This document shows, one piece after another, positions 1 through 7,842 of a stretch of DNA of 42,404 bases; within the stretch, counting starts at the first letter, position 1; every line of letters begins with the position of its first letter. The notes under the pieces are model-generated. The model saw only the letters and a program-made list of their open reading frames with translations. It ran no database searches and had not been told where the DNA came from. The DNA comes from Verrucomicrobiota bacterium (GTDB lineage Bacteria; Verrucomicrobiota; Verrucomicrobiia; Chthoniobacterales; JAFAMB01): contig JAFAHI010000083.1 of NCBI GenBank assembly GCA_019237325.1, forward strand, positions 1 through 42,404, read 5' to 3'. Both the position numbers and the translations under genes were made by a program.

Positions 1-840
1 ATCCCCGACCTGGACTTCATGTTGCATGCGGTTTTCCAGTTCCCCTTGGGAGTTTTTCAGAAATGAGATCGGTGAGTCATACTTCGGGTCAATCAAGCGA
101 TCAACCTGGATCACCTGGGCAGTCAGGTTATCGTCCGTAGACCGCCTTTCCGCCAAGGAAATCAGATAAGGACAGATCTCGTCCATATTCAACCGATCGA
201 CTCCCTCAGAGATTTCACCGTCGTTGACGAAGCAATAAAGGCCGTCCGTGCACAGGAGGATGCGATCGCGCGACATCAATTTGATCCGCTTGAAATCGCA
301 TCGCACTACCGGTTCATGTCCGACCGTACGGGTTAACATCGAACGCAACTCGCTGGCCCGGGCTTCGTGCTCGGTGATCAACCGCAATTTCAATTGGAGA
401 CCGGTGTAAGAATGATCATCCGTCAATCTCTTGATCTGTTCGTTTCTGATCAAATAGGCGCGTGAATCGCCAACGTGACCAATCGCCAGCTCTTTGTCGC
501 GAAAGATGCAGACTGTTAAAGTTGTGGCCATCCGCCCACCCTTCGGATTTTCCATGCCTGACTCGTAGATCGCCAGGTTCGCCCGCTGGAAAATCTCTCG
601 TAGGACCTGTTTGGTGGTAAGCGAAGAATTGGCTTGGCGGAAAACCTCCAGCGCGACATGCACCGCAAGCTGGCTGGCGACATCGCCGTTGCTTTGGCCA
701 CCAACACCATCAGCAATGATGGCCACCGAGCCGTGCTGGCGGCGGACCTGGTCGTCAGCAGGTTCCCAGAAGTCGACCGCGTCTTCATTGCGATCTCGCT
801 TTGGGCCGGGGGAAGAGAGCGAGAATTGGCTTAGTCGCAT
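1..840 (-). CDS. PP2C-family protein phosphatase, partial (probable phosphatase-kinase fusion)
   Basis: This reading frame opens at the ATG at 840 and stays open for 280 codons to the left edge, so the 3' end is missing. PP2C motifs are in order: RNEDA (residues 17-21), ADGVGG (43-48), GDSRAY (124-129) and DDN (about 236-238), which supply the metal-binding acidic residues of the family. These enzymes remove phosphate from Ser/Thr in a metal-dependent reaction in the cytoplasm. After the phosphatase core comes a linker ending in EVQVGD. In known bifunctional PP2C/Ser-Thr kinase proteins a similar linker leads into the kinase domain, so a C-terminal kinase outside the window is likely, but this is inference. 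No good Shine-Dalgarno is seen before 840. The nearest neighbour, deoC, is divergent across a repeat-filled gap. Confidence 0.88.
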   Translation of the reverse strand, partial: MRLSQFSLSSPGPKRDRNEDAVDFWEPADDQVRRQHGSVAIIADGVGGQSNGDVASQLAVHVALEVFRQANSSLTTKQVLREIFQRANLAIYESGMENPKGGRMATTLTVCIFRDKELAIGHVGDSRAYLIRNEQIKRLTDDHSYTGLQLKLRLITEHEARASELRSMLTRTVGHEPVVRCDFKRIKLMSRDRILLCTDGLYCFVNDGEISEGVDRLNMDEICPYLISLAERRSTDDNLTAQVIQVDRLIDPKYDSPISFLKNSQGELENRMQHEVQVGD

Positions 841-914
841 CGGACAATCAGATAGCCTAGATCGCCCACAATTCGTCAACGATTAATAAGCGGAGTCAAG
901 CTACGCAGGCTTCT

Positions 915-951
915 AGGACCGGGGTAACCTTGCCTAGGGTACCCCGGTCCT
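915..951. repeat. 12-bp perfect stem hairpin
   Basis: AGGACCGGGGTA (915-926) is the exact reverse complement of TACCCCGGTCCT (940-951), around a 13-nt loop. No T-run follows on either strand, so it is not a standard intrinsic terminator. It lies in the divergent gap between the phosphatase and deoC. The rest of 841-1301 holds the long inverted repeat listed next and no credible gene. Confidence 0.7.
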
Positions 952-1036
952 ACCAAAACCTCACGCTCGCTGGAGAGAGCACGTGTTGTGCCAGGGATGG
1001 CGTATCGGCGTTTGGCGTATCGGCGTTCGCGGGTGC

Positions 1037-1206
1037 CTTCTCGTGCTCGTACTCGTCGTCGTCCTCGTCCTCGACTGTCTTACGCGTTCCAGTCGCGACG
1101 GGACGATAAAGCATAGGGTAAATGAGAACGGGAGACTGTTGTTCGGGCTTAGGAGTGGCACCGTATTGTCGAGGACGAGGACGACGACGAGTACGAGGAC
1201 GAGTAG
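1037..1206. repeat. Long inverted repeat of CTCGT/CCTCGT words (family J, copy 1)
   Basis: A 30-bp arm at 1046-1075 is perfectly complementary to 1168-1197. Both are built from quasi-tandem TCGT/CTCGT words and enclose about 90 bp of unique DNA. The two short ORFs that cross it are low-complexity products of the repeat (runs of Thr/Arg or Val/Leu) and are not credible genes. A second copy occurs at 28446-28787, also in a divergent gap, and a short piece at about 20525-20537. Confidence 0.85.
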
Positions 1207-1301
1207 GATTGCCTCCTTTCGCTTCGTTTTCTTGTCACCCTGCCAACCCGCTTGAACTCCGGTCCTAGCCCGCTGATGGTAGAAACAGACAGGATTGTAT
1301 A

Positions 1302-2282
1302 ATGGACTCTCTCGACACGACCTTCACTGAATCGTTGCTTCAGGAGCGTGATTCCTGGGCAAGACCAGAACTGGATTGGGTAAAGGCCATTGCGGTCAAC
1401 AAAAGCGCGGTCGAACGTCGGGTCTCAACGTTAGCCGGCAGGCGCACGGTCAAGAAGGAATGGCAAGCGGCGTGGCTGTTAAAAGCAATTACCTGTATCG
1501 ATCTAACCACATTGTCTGGAGATGACACCGAAGGCAAAGTGCATCGCCTCTGCGCCAAGGCCAAATCTCCGGTCAGAGCAGATCTCCTGGAAGCTCTGGG
1601 CGTTACCGGTATTACGGTCGGTGCGGTGTGCGTTTACCCAACGATGGTCGCACACGCGGTACGCGCTTTGAACGGCAGCAACATCCCGGTTGCGTCAGTC
1701 GCCACTGGTTTTCCTAGCGGGTTGATGCCGATGACACAACGGTTGGAAGAAATCCGGTATGCGGTCGATCAGGGTGCTGCCGAGATCGACATGGTGATCA
1801 CCCGGGAACTCGTGCTAACCGGGAGGTGGGATGAGCTTTTTGATGAAGTTGCGGCGTGCAAAGACGCGTGTGGCCGGGCGCACCTGAAGGTCATTCTGGC
1901 TACGGGCGAGCTCGCTACCCTGCGTAATGTGGCCCGAGCCAGCATGGTCGCACAGCTAGCCGGTGCTGACTTCATTAAGACCTCTACCGGCAAAGAGACG
2001 GAGAACGCTACTTTGCCGGTTACGTTAACGATGGTCCGCTGTATCCGGCGTTATTATGAATCGAGCGGACGCAAGGTCGGCTTCAAGCCAGCCGGCGGAA
2101 TCCGGTCTGCTAAAGATGCTTTGGCCTGGCAGGTCTTAATGAAAGAGGAACTAGGCCGGGATTGGCTTGAACCCGAATTATTCCGTTTTGGGGCCTCCGG
2201 GCTATTGACCGATATCGAACGCCAGCTCGAGCACTTCGTTACCGGACGTTACTCCGCTAACTATCGCCATCCAGCTGCTTAA
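1302..2282 (+). CDS. deoC: Deoxyribose-phosphate aldolase
   Basis: This 326-residue protein cleaves 2-deoxy-D-ribose 5-phosphate into acetaldehyde and glyceraldehyde 3-phosphate, the last step of deoxynucleoside catabolism. The DERA signature residues are all present: Asp163 in EIDMVI, the Schiff-base Lys226 in FIKTSTGKE, and Lys262 in GFKPAGGIRS. It is longer than the roughly 250-260 residues of the E. coli type because of an N-terminal extension of about 60 residues, so it resembles the longer eukaryote-like DERA branch. The ATG at 1302 has a weak AGG about 10 nt upstream. The next gene, 190 bp downstream on the same strand, is an aldehyde dehydrogenase suited to removing the acetaldehyde formed, which supports a joint pathway. 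Confidence 0.95.
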   Translation: MDSLDTTFTESLLQERDSWARPELDWVKAIAVNKSAVERRVSTLAGRRTVKKEWQAAWLLKAITCIDLTTLSGDDTEGKVHRLCAKAKSPVRADLLEALGVTGITVGAVCVYPTMVAHAVRALNGSNIPVASVATGFPSGLMPMTQRLEEIRYAVDQGAAEIDMVITRELVLTGRWDELFDEVAACKDACGRAHLKVILATGELATLRNVARASMVAQLAGADFIKTSTGKETENATLPVTLTMVRCIRRYYESSGRKVGFKPAGGIRSAKDALAWQVLMKEELGRDWLEPELFRFGASGLLTDIERQLEHFVTGRYSANYRHPAA

Positions 2283-2471
2283 GCACAGAATAATCCACCG
2301 CAGAGACACGGAGGACACAGAGACTTGAGAACTGAACCGCAGATGAACGGAAATCTACGCAGATGGTTTGATCTGCTGGTTGCAGCTGACCAAATGAATG
2401 CGGCCCAGATCGGTGGATTCCGTTTTCCAATCTCTGTGAGCTCTGTGTCTCTGTGGTGAGCTTTTGATCCG
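2283..2471. repeat. Inverted arms of CACAGAGACACAGAGG words (family C, copy 1)
   Basis: An arm at 2295-2323 made of cacagagacac/ggacacagag words starts 13 nt after the deoC stop. Its complement (tctctgtgagctctgtgtctctgtggtgag, split over 2431-2460) ends 12 nt before the aldehyde dehydrogenase start. Between them are ccgcagat/ctacgcagat words that also recur in the second copy at 11061-11280. A transcript through this gap could fold into a long hairpin. Confidence 0.8.
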
Positions 2472-4880
2472 ATGCCTACCGTTAAAGAAATTTTCGCAAC
2501 CATGGAATACGGCCCTGCGCCTGAGAGCCCTGATTTTGTCGATGCGTGGCTGGAAAAACATGGCCGCCGTTTTGGGCATTTTATCAATGGGCGATTCGTA
2601 GACGGAAGCAGCACCTTCGAGGTGATTAACCCGGCGAACAAAGCGGTGATCGCTACGGTCAGCCAGGGAAGTAGCGCCGAGATCGATCAAGCGGTGCAAG
2701 CTGCCGGCGTGGCTTTCGAGCATTGGCGCGCTCTATCTGGTCATGAGCGGGCCCGTTATCTGTACGCAATCGCCCGCCAAGTACAAAAACATTCCCGTCT
2801 TTTCGCCGTGCTCGAGACCATGGATAACGGTAAGCCGATCCGTGAGACCCGGGACATCGATATTCCTTTGGTGGCACGGCATTTTTATCATCATGCCGGC
2901 TGGGCCCAGCTCGCGAGCGAGGTTTTTGAGCATTGCGGTCCTTTAGGCGTCTGCGGTCAGATCATTCCTTGGAACTTTCCGCTCCTGATGTTGGCGTGGA
3001 AAGCCGCCCCCGCATTAGCGGCTGGAAATACCGTGGTACTGAAACCGGCCGAATTCACTCCGCTTTCCGCATTACTCTTTGCGGAAATCACCCAGCAGAT
3101 CGGGTTGCCCGCGGGGGTGTTTAATCTGGTGACCGGAGATGGTCGAACCGGAGAAGCGCTGGTGGAGCACCCTAGGGTGGCCAAAATCGCCTTCACCGGG
3201 TCGACGGAAGTTGGCAGGATCATCCGGCAGAAAACCGCTGGTTCGGGAAAAAAATTGTCGCTCGAGCTTGGCGGCAAATCCCCGTTTATCGTGTTCGAAG
3301 ACGCCGATCTGGATAGCGTCGTGGAAGGCGTTGTCGACGCGATCTGGTTCAACCAAGGGCAAGTCTGTTGCGCGGGAAGCCGGCTGCTGATTCAGGAGAG
3401 CATCGCAGAAACGATGTATGCCAAGCTGCGGAATCGGATGGAGAATCTGCGAGTCGGAAACCCGCTCGATAAAGCCATCGATATCGGCGCGATCGTGGCG
3501 CCCGTCCAACTCCAAAAAATCGAATCACTGGTCCAGCAAGGGACCAAAGAGGGCGCCAGCTGTTGGCAGCCAGGTTGGGCGGTTCCCACCGAGGGGTTAT
3601 TTTATCCTCCGACCCTTTTTACGAATGTCGAACCGGCGGGCACTCTGGCTCAAGTAGAAGTCTTTGGACCTGTCCTGGTCGCCATGACTTTCCGAACCCC
3701 GGCTGAAGCAGTCGAACTTGCCAACAACACACCATACGGGCTGGCCGCATCAATCTGGACTGAGAATGTCAACCTGGCGCTGGATATCGCCCCGAAGATC
3801 AAAGCCGGCGTCGTGTGGGTGAATTGCACGAACGTTTTCGACGGGGCATCCGGCTTTGGCGGCTACCGAGAGAGCGGTTTCGGCCGAGAGGGCGGAGCAG
3901 AAGGAATGTACGAATACCTCCGAGCGAACTGGGAGCACAATCTGCCGGACGCGGAGGAGCCTGAGTTCGTACCGCGAGCGGAGCCGGGTATCAACGCCGA
4001 AAGCCCAGAAAACGCCGGGAACGGTGAAGCGGCAACAATCGATCGGACGCCAAAACTGTATATTGGCGGAAAACAGGCTCGGCCAGATAGCGGTTATAGT
4101 TATCCTGTGTTTGATCCGGCAGGGAAACACCGGGGCGAGGCCGGGTTAGGCAACCGCAAAGACATTCGTAATGCGGTCGAGGCAGCAGCCAAAGCGAGTA
4201 GCTGGGCGAAGTCCGCTGCGCATCTACGGGCTCAAATTCTCTTTTATATCGCCGAAAACCTTCAGGTCCGAGCCCGGGAGTTCGCCAACAGATTGGTCGC
4301 GGACGGCGGCTATTCGGCAGAGTCCGCCGAGCGTGAGGTAACTGCCGCTATCGAGCGAACATTCTACTACGCCTCATGGGCCGATAAATACGATGGCCGA
4401 ATTCATCAAACCCCATTCCGTAATGTGACTTTGGCGATGCCTGAGCCCTGGGGGATCCTGGGGATCGTGTGTCCGGAAACTAATCCGCTGCTCGGTTTCC
4501 TGTCCTTGGTTCTGCCCGCCGTTGCTATGGGAAATGCCGTTGTCGCCGTTCCCTCCGCCAGATATCCACTCGCCGCCACGGATCTTTATCAGGTCTTCGA
4601 TACCAGCGACTTACCCGCTGGAGTCATCAACATCGTAACCGGGAACCAGCTTGAGCTTGCTAAGGTGCTAGCCCAGCATCTCGAGATCGCCGCCCTCTGG
4701 TTCTTCGGGTCAAAATCGGGGAGCGAGATGGTGGAACGTGAGTCAGCCGGTAACCTGAAGGCAACCTGGGTTACCCACGGTAAGGCGCGCGACTGGTCCA
4801 AGCCCGAACAGGCCCAAGGCCAAGAATTCCTGCGGCATGCCACGCAGATAAAGAATATTTGGGTACCCTATGGCGAATAG
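2472..4880 (+). CDS. Two-domain aldehyde dehydrogenase, ALDH16 type
   Basis: This 802-residue protein carries two aldehyde dehydrogenase units. The first (about 30-500) is complete: substrate-pocket IIPWNFP, general base Glu265 in LELGGKSP, and nucleophile Cys299 in NQGQVCCAGSR. The second (about 530-790) has the NAD-fold features GILGIVCPETNP and PAGVINIVTG but no GQxC nucleophile and no ELGG glutamate, so it is probably structural. Length and layout fit ALDH16, where an active unit is followed by a non-catalytic pseudo-domain. It should oxidise an aldehyde to the acid with NAD(P)+. The upstream deoC makes acetaldehyde the likely substrate, which is inference from context. The stop codon TAG lies inside the first unit of a GGCGAATRGGCG word array. 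Confidence 0.93.
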   Translation: MPTVKEIFATMEYGPAPESPDFVDAWLEKHGRRFGHFINGRFVDGSSTFEVINPANKAVIATVSQGSSAEIDQAVQAAGVAFEHWRALSGHERARYLYAIARQVQKHSRLFAVLETMDNGKPIRETRDIDIPLVARHFYHHAGWAQLASEVFEHCGPLGVCGQIIPWNFPLLMLAWKAAPALAAGNTVVLKPAEFTPLSALLFAEITQQIGLPAGVFNLVTGDGRTGEALVEHPRVAKIAFTGSTEVGRIIRQKTAGSGKKLSLELGGKSPFIVFEDADLDSVVEGVVDAIWFNQGQVCCAGSRLLIQESIAETMYAKLRNRMENLRVGNPLDKAIDIGAIVAPVQLQKIESLVQQGTKEGASCWQPGWAVPTEGLFYPPTLFTNVEPAGTLAQVEVFGPVLVAMTFRTPAEAVELANNTPYGLAASIWTENVNLALDIAPKIKAGVVWVNCTNVFDGASGFGGYRESGFGREGGAEGMYEYLRANWEHNLPDAEEPEFVPRAEPGINAESPENAGNGEAATIDRTPKLYIGGKQARPDSGYSYPVFDPAGKHRGEAGLGNRKDIRNAVEAAAKASSWAKSAAHLRAQILFYIAENLQVRAREFANRLVADGGYSAESAEREVTAAIERTFYYASWADKYDGRIHQTPFRNVTLAMPEPWGILGIVCPETNPLLGFLSLVLPAVAMGNAVVAVPSARYPLAATDLYQVFDTSDLPAGVINIVTGNQLELAKVLAQHLEIAALWFFGSKSGSEMVERESAGNLKATWVTHGKARDWSKPEQAQGQEFLRHATQIKNIWVPYGE

Positions 4881-5038
4881 GCGAATGGGCGTGTGGGCGA
4901 CGGGGCGATTTTCAGTCGCGTCTGCAGTGAACATAGTGGACGTAATGGACTGAGTAGACGTAGTGGATGCTCTTCCGCGCCATCGCCCTGTCGCCCATTC
5001 GCCGTTTCGCCCATTCGCCGTTTCGCCCTTTCGCCTCC
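4868..5038. repeat. Inverted arms of GGCGAATGGGCG words (family H, copy 1)
   Basis: The array ggcgaataggcgaatgggcg starts over the ALDH stop codon (TAG at 4878-4880) and runs to about 4905. Its complement, cgcccattcgccgtttcgcc, lies at 4990-5035 before the methyltransferase. Between them is a stretch of 'gtggacgta/atggactgag' words (4935-4970) that also recurs at 25070-25108 and 41812-41890. Confidence 0.75.
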
Positions 5039-5115
5039 GGCGCACAAACCGTCACTCGACGCGTGATCGGGGTTGCGCTGTCGTTTGGCTGCGCAACAAT
5101 GAATATAAGATCACT

Positions 5116-5865
5116 GTGAACCCGAAATCTGAACCAGTTTCTGTCGCCGAACACTACCAGAGCCTTTTGGCCGAGCGTTATAGTTGGATGTTTGGTTCGT
5201 TTGAGCAAAAGGCGGCCGAACAAGAGGCCTTGTTCAAGAGATTAAGCCTCCACCACGATCCAAAGGGCCCTGCGCTCGACCTAGGCTGCGGCTCCGGCTT
5301 TCAATCCGTGGCCCTGGCTAGGCTGGGGTTCGAAGTAACCGCCGTTGACTTCAGTGAACGGTTACTACAGGAGCTGACGCAACACACCGGGGCTCTCCCC
5401 ATCACCGCCATGCAGGGCGACCTCCGGCAGCTTGGGCAATTCCCTGACGAATCAAGCCAAGTCGTGGTCTGCATGGGAGATACCCTCACTCATCTGCCGG
5501 CTAAGGCTGATATCCCAGAGCTATTTCGGGCAATTAAGAGGATCCTAAAACCGGGCGGCAAAGTGATCATCAGTTTTCGCGATTTAAACGAGGAACTAAA
5601 GGGTTTGGACCGGTTCATCCCGGTTAAGTCTGATCCGGACCGGATCATGACTTGTGTCTTAGAGTATGAGCCCGAGACAGTCCTGGTTACCGATCTTTTC
5701 TATGAACGGACCCAGTCCGGTTGGTCGTTCCACAGGAGCTCTTATCGCAAAATTCGGATCGCTCCGAGCGCGGTCGCTGAAGAACTCCGCGGCGCCGGCC
5801 TGATGGTGACATTCCGCGATATCATCGCCGGATTTCAGATCCTGGCGGCAGTGAAGGCGGAGTGA
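5116..5865 (+). CDS. Class I SAM-dependent methyltransferase
   Basis: The protein (249 residues from the GTG at 5116) has the glycine-rich SAM motif I, LDLGCGSGFQS, followed by the acidic loop VTAVDFSE, motif II-like VVVCMGDTLTHLP, and a KPGGKVIISFRD motif III. It transfers a methyl group from SAM, but the substrate cannot be told from sequence. The open frame extends upstream to 4963, but residues coded there derive entirely from the intergenic word repeat (Arg/Pro/His/Phe-rich), so a start near 5116 is preferred. No strong Shine-Dalgarno is seen, so the exact start is uncertain. It follows the ALDH on the same strand and faces the ABC ATPase gene tail to tail. Confidence 0.82.
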   Translation: MNPKSEPVSVAEHYQSLLAERYSWMFGSFEQKAAEQEALFKRLSLHHDPKGPALDLGCGSGFQSVALARLGFEVTAVDFSERLLQELTQHTGALPITAMQGDLRQLGQFPDESSQVVVCMGDTLTHLPAKADIPELFRAIKRILKPGGKVIISFRDLNEELKGLDRFIPVKSDPDRIMTCVLEYEPETVLVTDLFYERTQSGWSFHRSSYRKIRIAPSAVAEELRGAGLMVTFRDIIAGFQILAAVKAE

Positions 5866-5872
5866 GGGAACG

Positions 5873-6071
5873 AAACGGCGAATGGGCGAATGGGCGATAC
5901 GGCGAAGTGCCGAGAGAATTGTTCGGCAGTTGCCGGGTGAGCTTGCGAGCCCTAGGAATGGATAAAAAACGCGACTAGCAGCTGAAGGCGCGAAAGAGCT
6001 CGCGTTTTAGCGTGAAACGCTTAATAGGCCGGTTTCGCCGTTTCGCCGTTTCGCCGCTTCGCCGCTTCGCC
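5873..6071. repeat. Inverted arms of GGCGAATGGGCG / GGCGAAACGGCG words between convergent genes (family H, copy 2)
   Basis: An array acggcgaatgggcgaatggg (5874-5905) begins eight bases after the methyltransferase stop. The other arm, gccgtttcgccgtttcgcc (6030-6071), begins at the stop codon of the opposing ABC ATPase gene: on the minus strand the stop TAG is the first three bases of TAGGCGAAGCGGCG. Each convergent gene therefore ends in an array complementary to the other. A bidirectional terminator role is possible but not proven. No gene is seen in 5866-6070. Confidence 0.75.
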
Positions 6072-6733
6072 TACTTCTCCATCCAACCGTCCTTAAGCCG
6101 CACGATACGCTTGCCGTAAGACGCGTTCTCTTCCGAGTGGGTTACCTGGACTATCGTGGTGCCTTCGGCATTGAGGCGCTTGAACAGCTCCATGATTTCT
6201 CGTGCTTGGTCGGAATGGAGGTTGCCGGTCGGCTCATCAGCGAGGATCAGTTCCGGTTTTGCCACGATTGCCCGGACAATCGCGACCAATTGTTGTTGGC
6301 CGCCGGACAACTGGCTCGGAAACAGATCGCGTTTACCCACAATATTGAACCGATCTAAGGCGTCACAAACAATCGACTCTCGTTGCGAGTGCGGCACATC
6401 CCGGTAGGACAAGGGTAACTCGATATTCTCGTAGACGGTCAGATCATCCAGAAGATGATAGGACTGAAATACGAACCCGGTGTGCTTCTTGCGGAGGTTT
6501 ACGCGTTCTTTCTGCTTCAATTTATGGACCGGCTGATCGAGTAGATAAAATTCCCCGTCCCATTCCGCGTCATGAAGACCGAGGATGTGCAGAAGCGTGG
6601 ATTTACCTGCCCCAGAGGGTCCCATGACCGACACGAAATCTCCGGGTTCAACCGTCAAGTTGATCTGCCGTAACACGTAATAAAATCCGTTCTTTAACTT
6701 ATAACTTTTCTCGATGTTCTTGAGAGTAATCAT
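6071..6733 (-). CDS. ABC transporter ATP-binding protein (MacB/LolD type)
   Basis: A single ATPase domain of about 220 residues. It has Walker A GPSGAGKST, Q-loop VFQSYHLLDDLTVYENIELPL, signature LSGGQQQ, Walker B LILADEPTG and an H-loop VTHSEE. It belongs to the family that powers FtsX/MacB-type permeases for lipoprotein release or efflux at the inner membrane. The ATG at 6733 (MITLKNIEKSY) is preferred because the upstream in-frame residues, from 6751, come from a word repeat. It lies downstream of the decayed permease at 6823-7575 and would share its sigma-54 promoter. It may therefore serve the intact permease genes upstream, a partner assignment that is inference. The stop codon is part of an intergenic array. 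Confidence 0.92.
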   Translation of the reverse strand: MITLKNIEKSYKLKNGFYYVLRQINLTVEPGDFVSVMGPSGAGKSTLLHILGLHDAEWDGEFYLLDQPVHKLKQKERVNLRKKHTGFVFQSYHLLDDLTVYENIELPLSYRDVPHSQRESIVCDALDRFNIVGKRDLFPSQLSGGQQQLVAIVRAIVAKPELILADEPTGNLHSDQAREIMELFKRLNAEGTTIVQVTHSEENASYGKRIVRLKDGWMEK

Positions 6734-6737
6734 TGGG

Positions 6738-6828
6738 AGTTCGCGGTTCACAGTTGGCGGTTCGCGTTCACCGTCCGCGGTTGGCAGTCATCTGTCATTT
6801 GTCATTTGTTATTTGTTATTTGTCATTC
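6738..6828. repeat. Word arrays before an ABC gene (AACCGC/CTGCCAAC words, then AATGACAAATAAC words)
   Basis: On the minus strand the DNA just before the ATPase start is made of words such as GTGAACCGCGAAC and GCCAACCGCGG. Before that comes a run of AATGACAAATAAC units (6795-6828). The first unit of that run holds the TGA stop (6823-6825) of the decayed permease. A related GAAC/CTGCCAACCG array precedes the other ABC ATPase gene (20445-20515). Confidence 0.65.
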
Positions 6829-7575
6829 TCTTAGCGCTCTAATCGGATCGATCCGCGTCGCTCGTAACGCCGGTAATAGGCATGCCGCCAAGGCGGCTGC
6901 GGCCATGGATCTGTTTTCCGATCGGATCCTGTCCCGGGAAAAAGCGGGCGGCAAACTCGTCACTAACAACGATCACTTTTTCTTTGTCCGGGCCGTCCTG
7001 ATCGTCAAACAGTCGCCCGTGTAACAATGGAATTCCCAATGCATGAAAATAATCCATTGACACGATCTGGCTTTCCGTTAGCAGCTGAGCCACCAATCGG
7101 GAACGATTGGCGCCGAGGGCGGCGCGGATACTGACTTCTCTGAGCCGCTCTTGCGCTCGTGCCAAAAGCAAATTGGCAACATTGGCGCAAGCCACGAGCA
7201 GCAAACAAGCGACGGCGCCTTCTAAGAGCCAAACTGTCGTCGAGTAATCGCTCACCACGCCCTCCAGATAGGGTGTAACCCGAATCCCAAAACCGGCGTC
7301 CGTGGCTGGATATTGAGCGATCAAATTCTGTTGAATCACCTCCAGCTCCACCTGCGCCTGCTGCAGCGTGACACCGGCTCTCAGACGGCCAAGCAATCGT
7401 AATAGAAAGCTCCCCGGCGAATCTTCTTGTTCGGAGCAAAATCCGGATCTTGGTTCGTTGCGATGTAGAGCTCGACTTTAAACCCTTCGTCTGCTTGCCC
7501 TGGCGTGATACCCACGACTTCAAAGCTCCGGGAGTTCAAAACGATGTTGCGGAGATGTGAGATCAAGCCGCGCAT
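6823..7575 (-). pseudogene. Decayed double-FtsX (ADOP-type) permease
   Basis: Both ends of a normal permease are kept but most of the middle is gone. It starts with MRGLISHLR, as its intact neighbours do, jumps to the MacB-core segment SFEVVGITPGQ, shifts frame near 7385 into LGRLRAGVTLQQAQVELEV and the first FtsX block (ANVANLLLARAQERLREVS), and jumps after LLTES to YFHALGIPLLHGRLF. After another frameshift near 6900 it ends in the family tail ACLLPALRATRIDPIRALRE. At about 250 codons against about 820, with at least two frameshifts and two large deletions, it cannot give a working permease. The sigma-54-like promoter and enhancer block in front of it are intact and may still drive the ATPase gene downstream. 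Confidence 0.88.
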
Positions 7576-7590
7576 CCAGAGAAGACTGAT

Positions 7591-7605
7591 GCAGCATCCA
7601 TGCCG
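7591..7605 (-). promoter_or_regulatory. Predicted sigma-54 (-24/-12) promoter
   Basis: On the minus strand the sequence CGGCATGGATGCTGC places GG (7604-7603) and GC (7592-7591) exactly 10 bp apart, as sigma-54 promoters require, and CGGCATG/CTGC is close to consensus TGGCACG/TTGC. The expected start, near 7579, is only about 4 nt before the MRGLISH start codon of the decayed permease, which weakens the case slightly. A matching enhancer block lies at 7735-7770. Confidence 0.5.
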
Positions 7606-7630
7606 TTCGTCAAAACAGGCACGGTAATAG

Positions 7631-7715
7631 TCTCACACTAAGACACAAAGGCACAAAGAGCTGGGACCCTGCCGCCTGTCGGTTCTTCTTAGTGTCTTTG
7701 TGGCTTTGTGTGAGA
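7631..7715. repeat. Inverted arms of CACAAAGACACAAAGG words (family D)
   Basis: Arm tctcacactaagacacaaag (from 7631, to 7660) pairs with cttagtgtctttgtggcttt (from 7688, to 7715) around a short spacer. A further array of the same style (cgcaaagccgcaaaggcgca on the minus strand, 7795-7822) follows the stop codon of the permease at 7843. Relatives occur at 19349-19491 and 26543-26568. Confidence 0.75.
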
Positions 7716-7734
7716 ACTAGTTTTCGAGCCGCCG

Positions 7735-7770
7735 TTTCAAAATGGAAAGGGGCGTCTCAGTTTGAGACGG
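7735..7770 (-). promoter_or_regulatory. Predicted enhancer block for the NtrC-type regulator (copy 2)
   Basis: The 17-bp palindrome CGTCTCA-GTT-TGAGACG lies at 7753-7769. The whole 36-bp block is identical at 28 of 36 positions to 24997-25032, which lies upstream of the other predicted sigma-54 promoter. It is about 150 bp upstream of the -24/-12 element at 7591-7605, a normal distance for an enhancer of this class. Binding by the regulator coded at 26983-28386 is inference. Confidence 0.5.
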
Positions 7771-7842
7771 TCAGCAAAATAAACTCTTCAGAACCTTTGC
7801 GCCTTTGCGGCTTTGCGTGAGATTTTTCTTCCTTTTTCGCGG

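Noticed and set aside
983-1255. Plus-strand ORF of 90 codons and an overlapping minus-strand ORF
   Set aside because: They translate the family J inverted repeat into low-complexity Val/Leu or Thr/Arg runs and lack any domain or ribosome-binding site.
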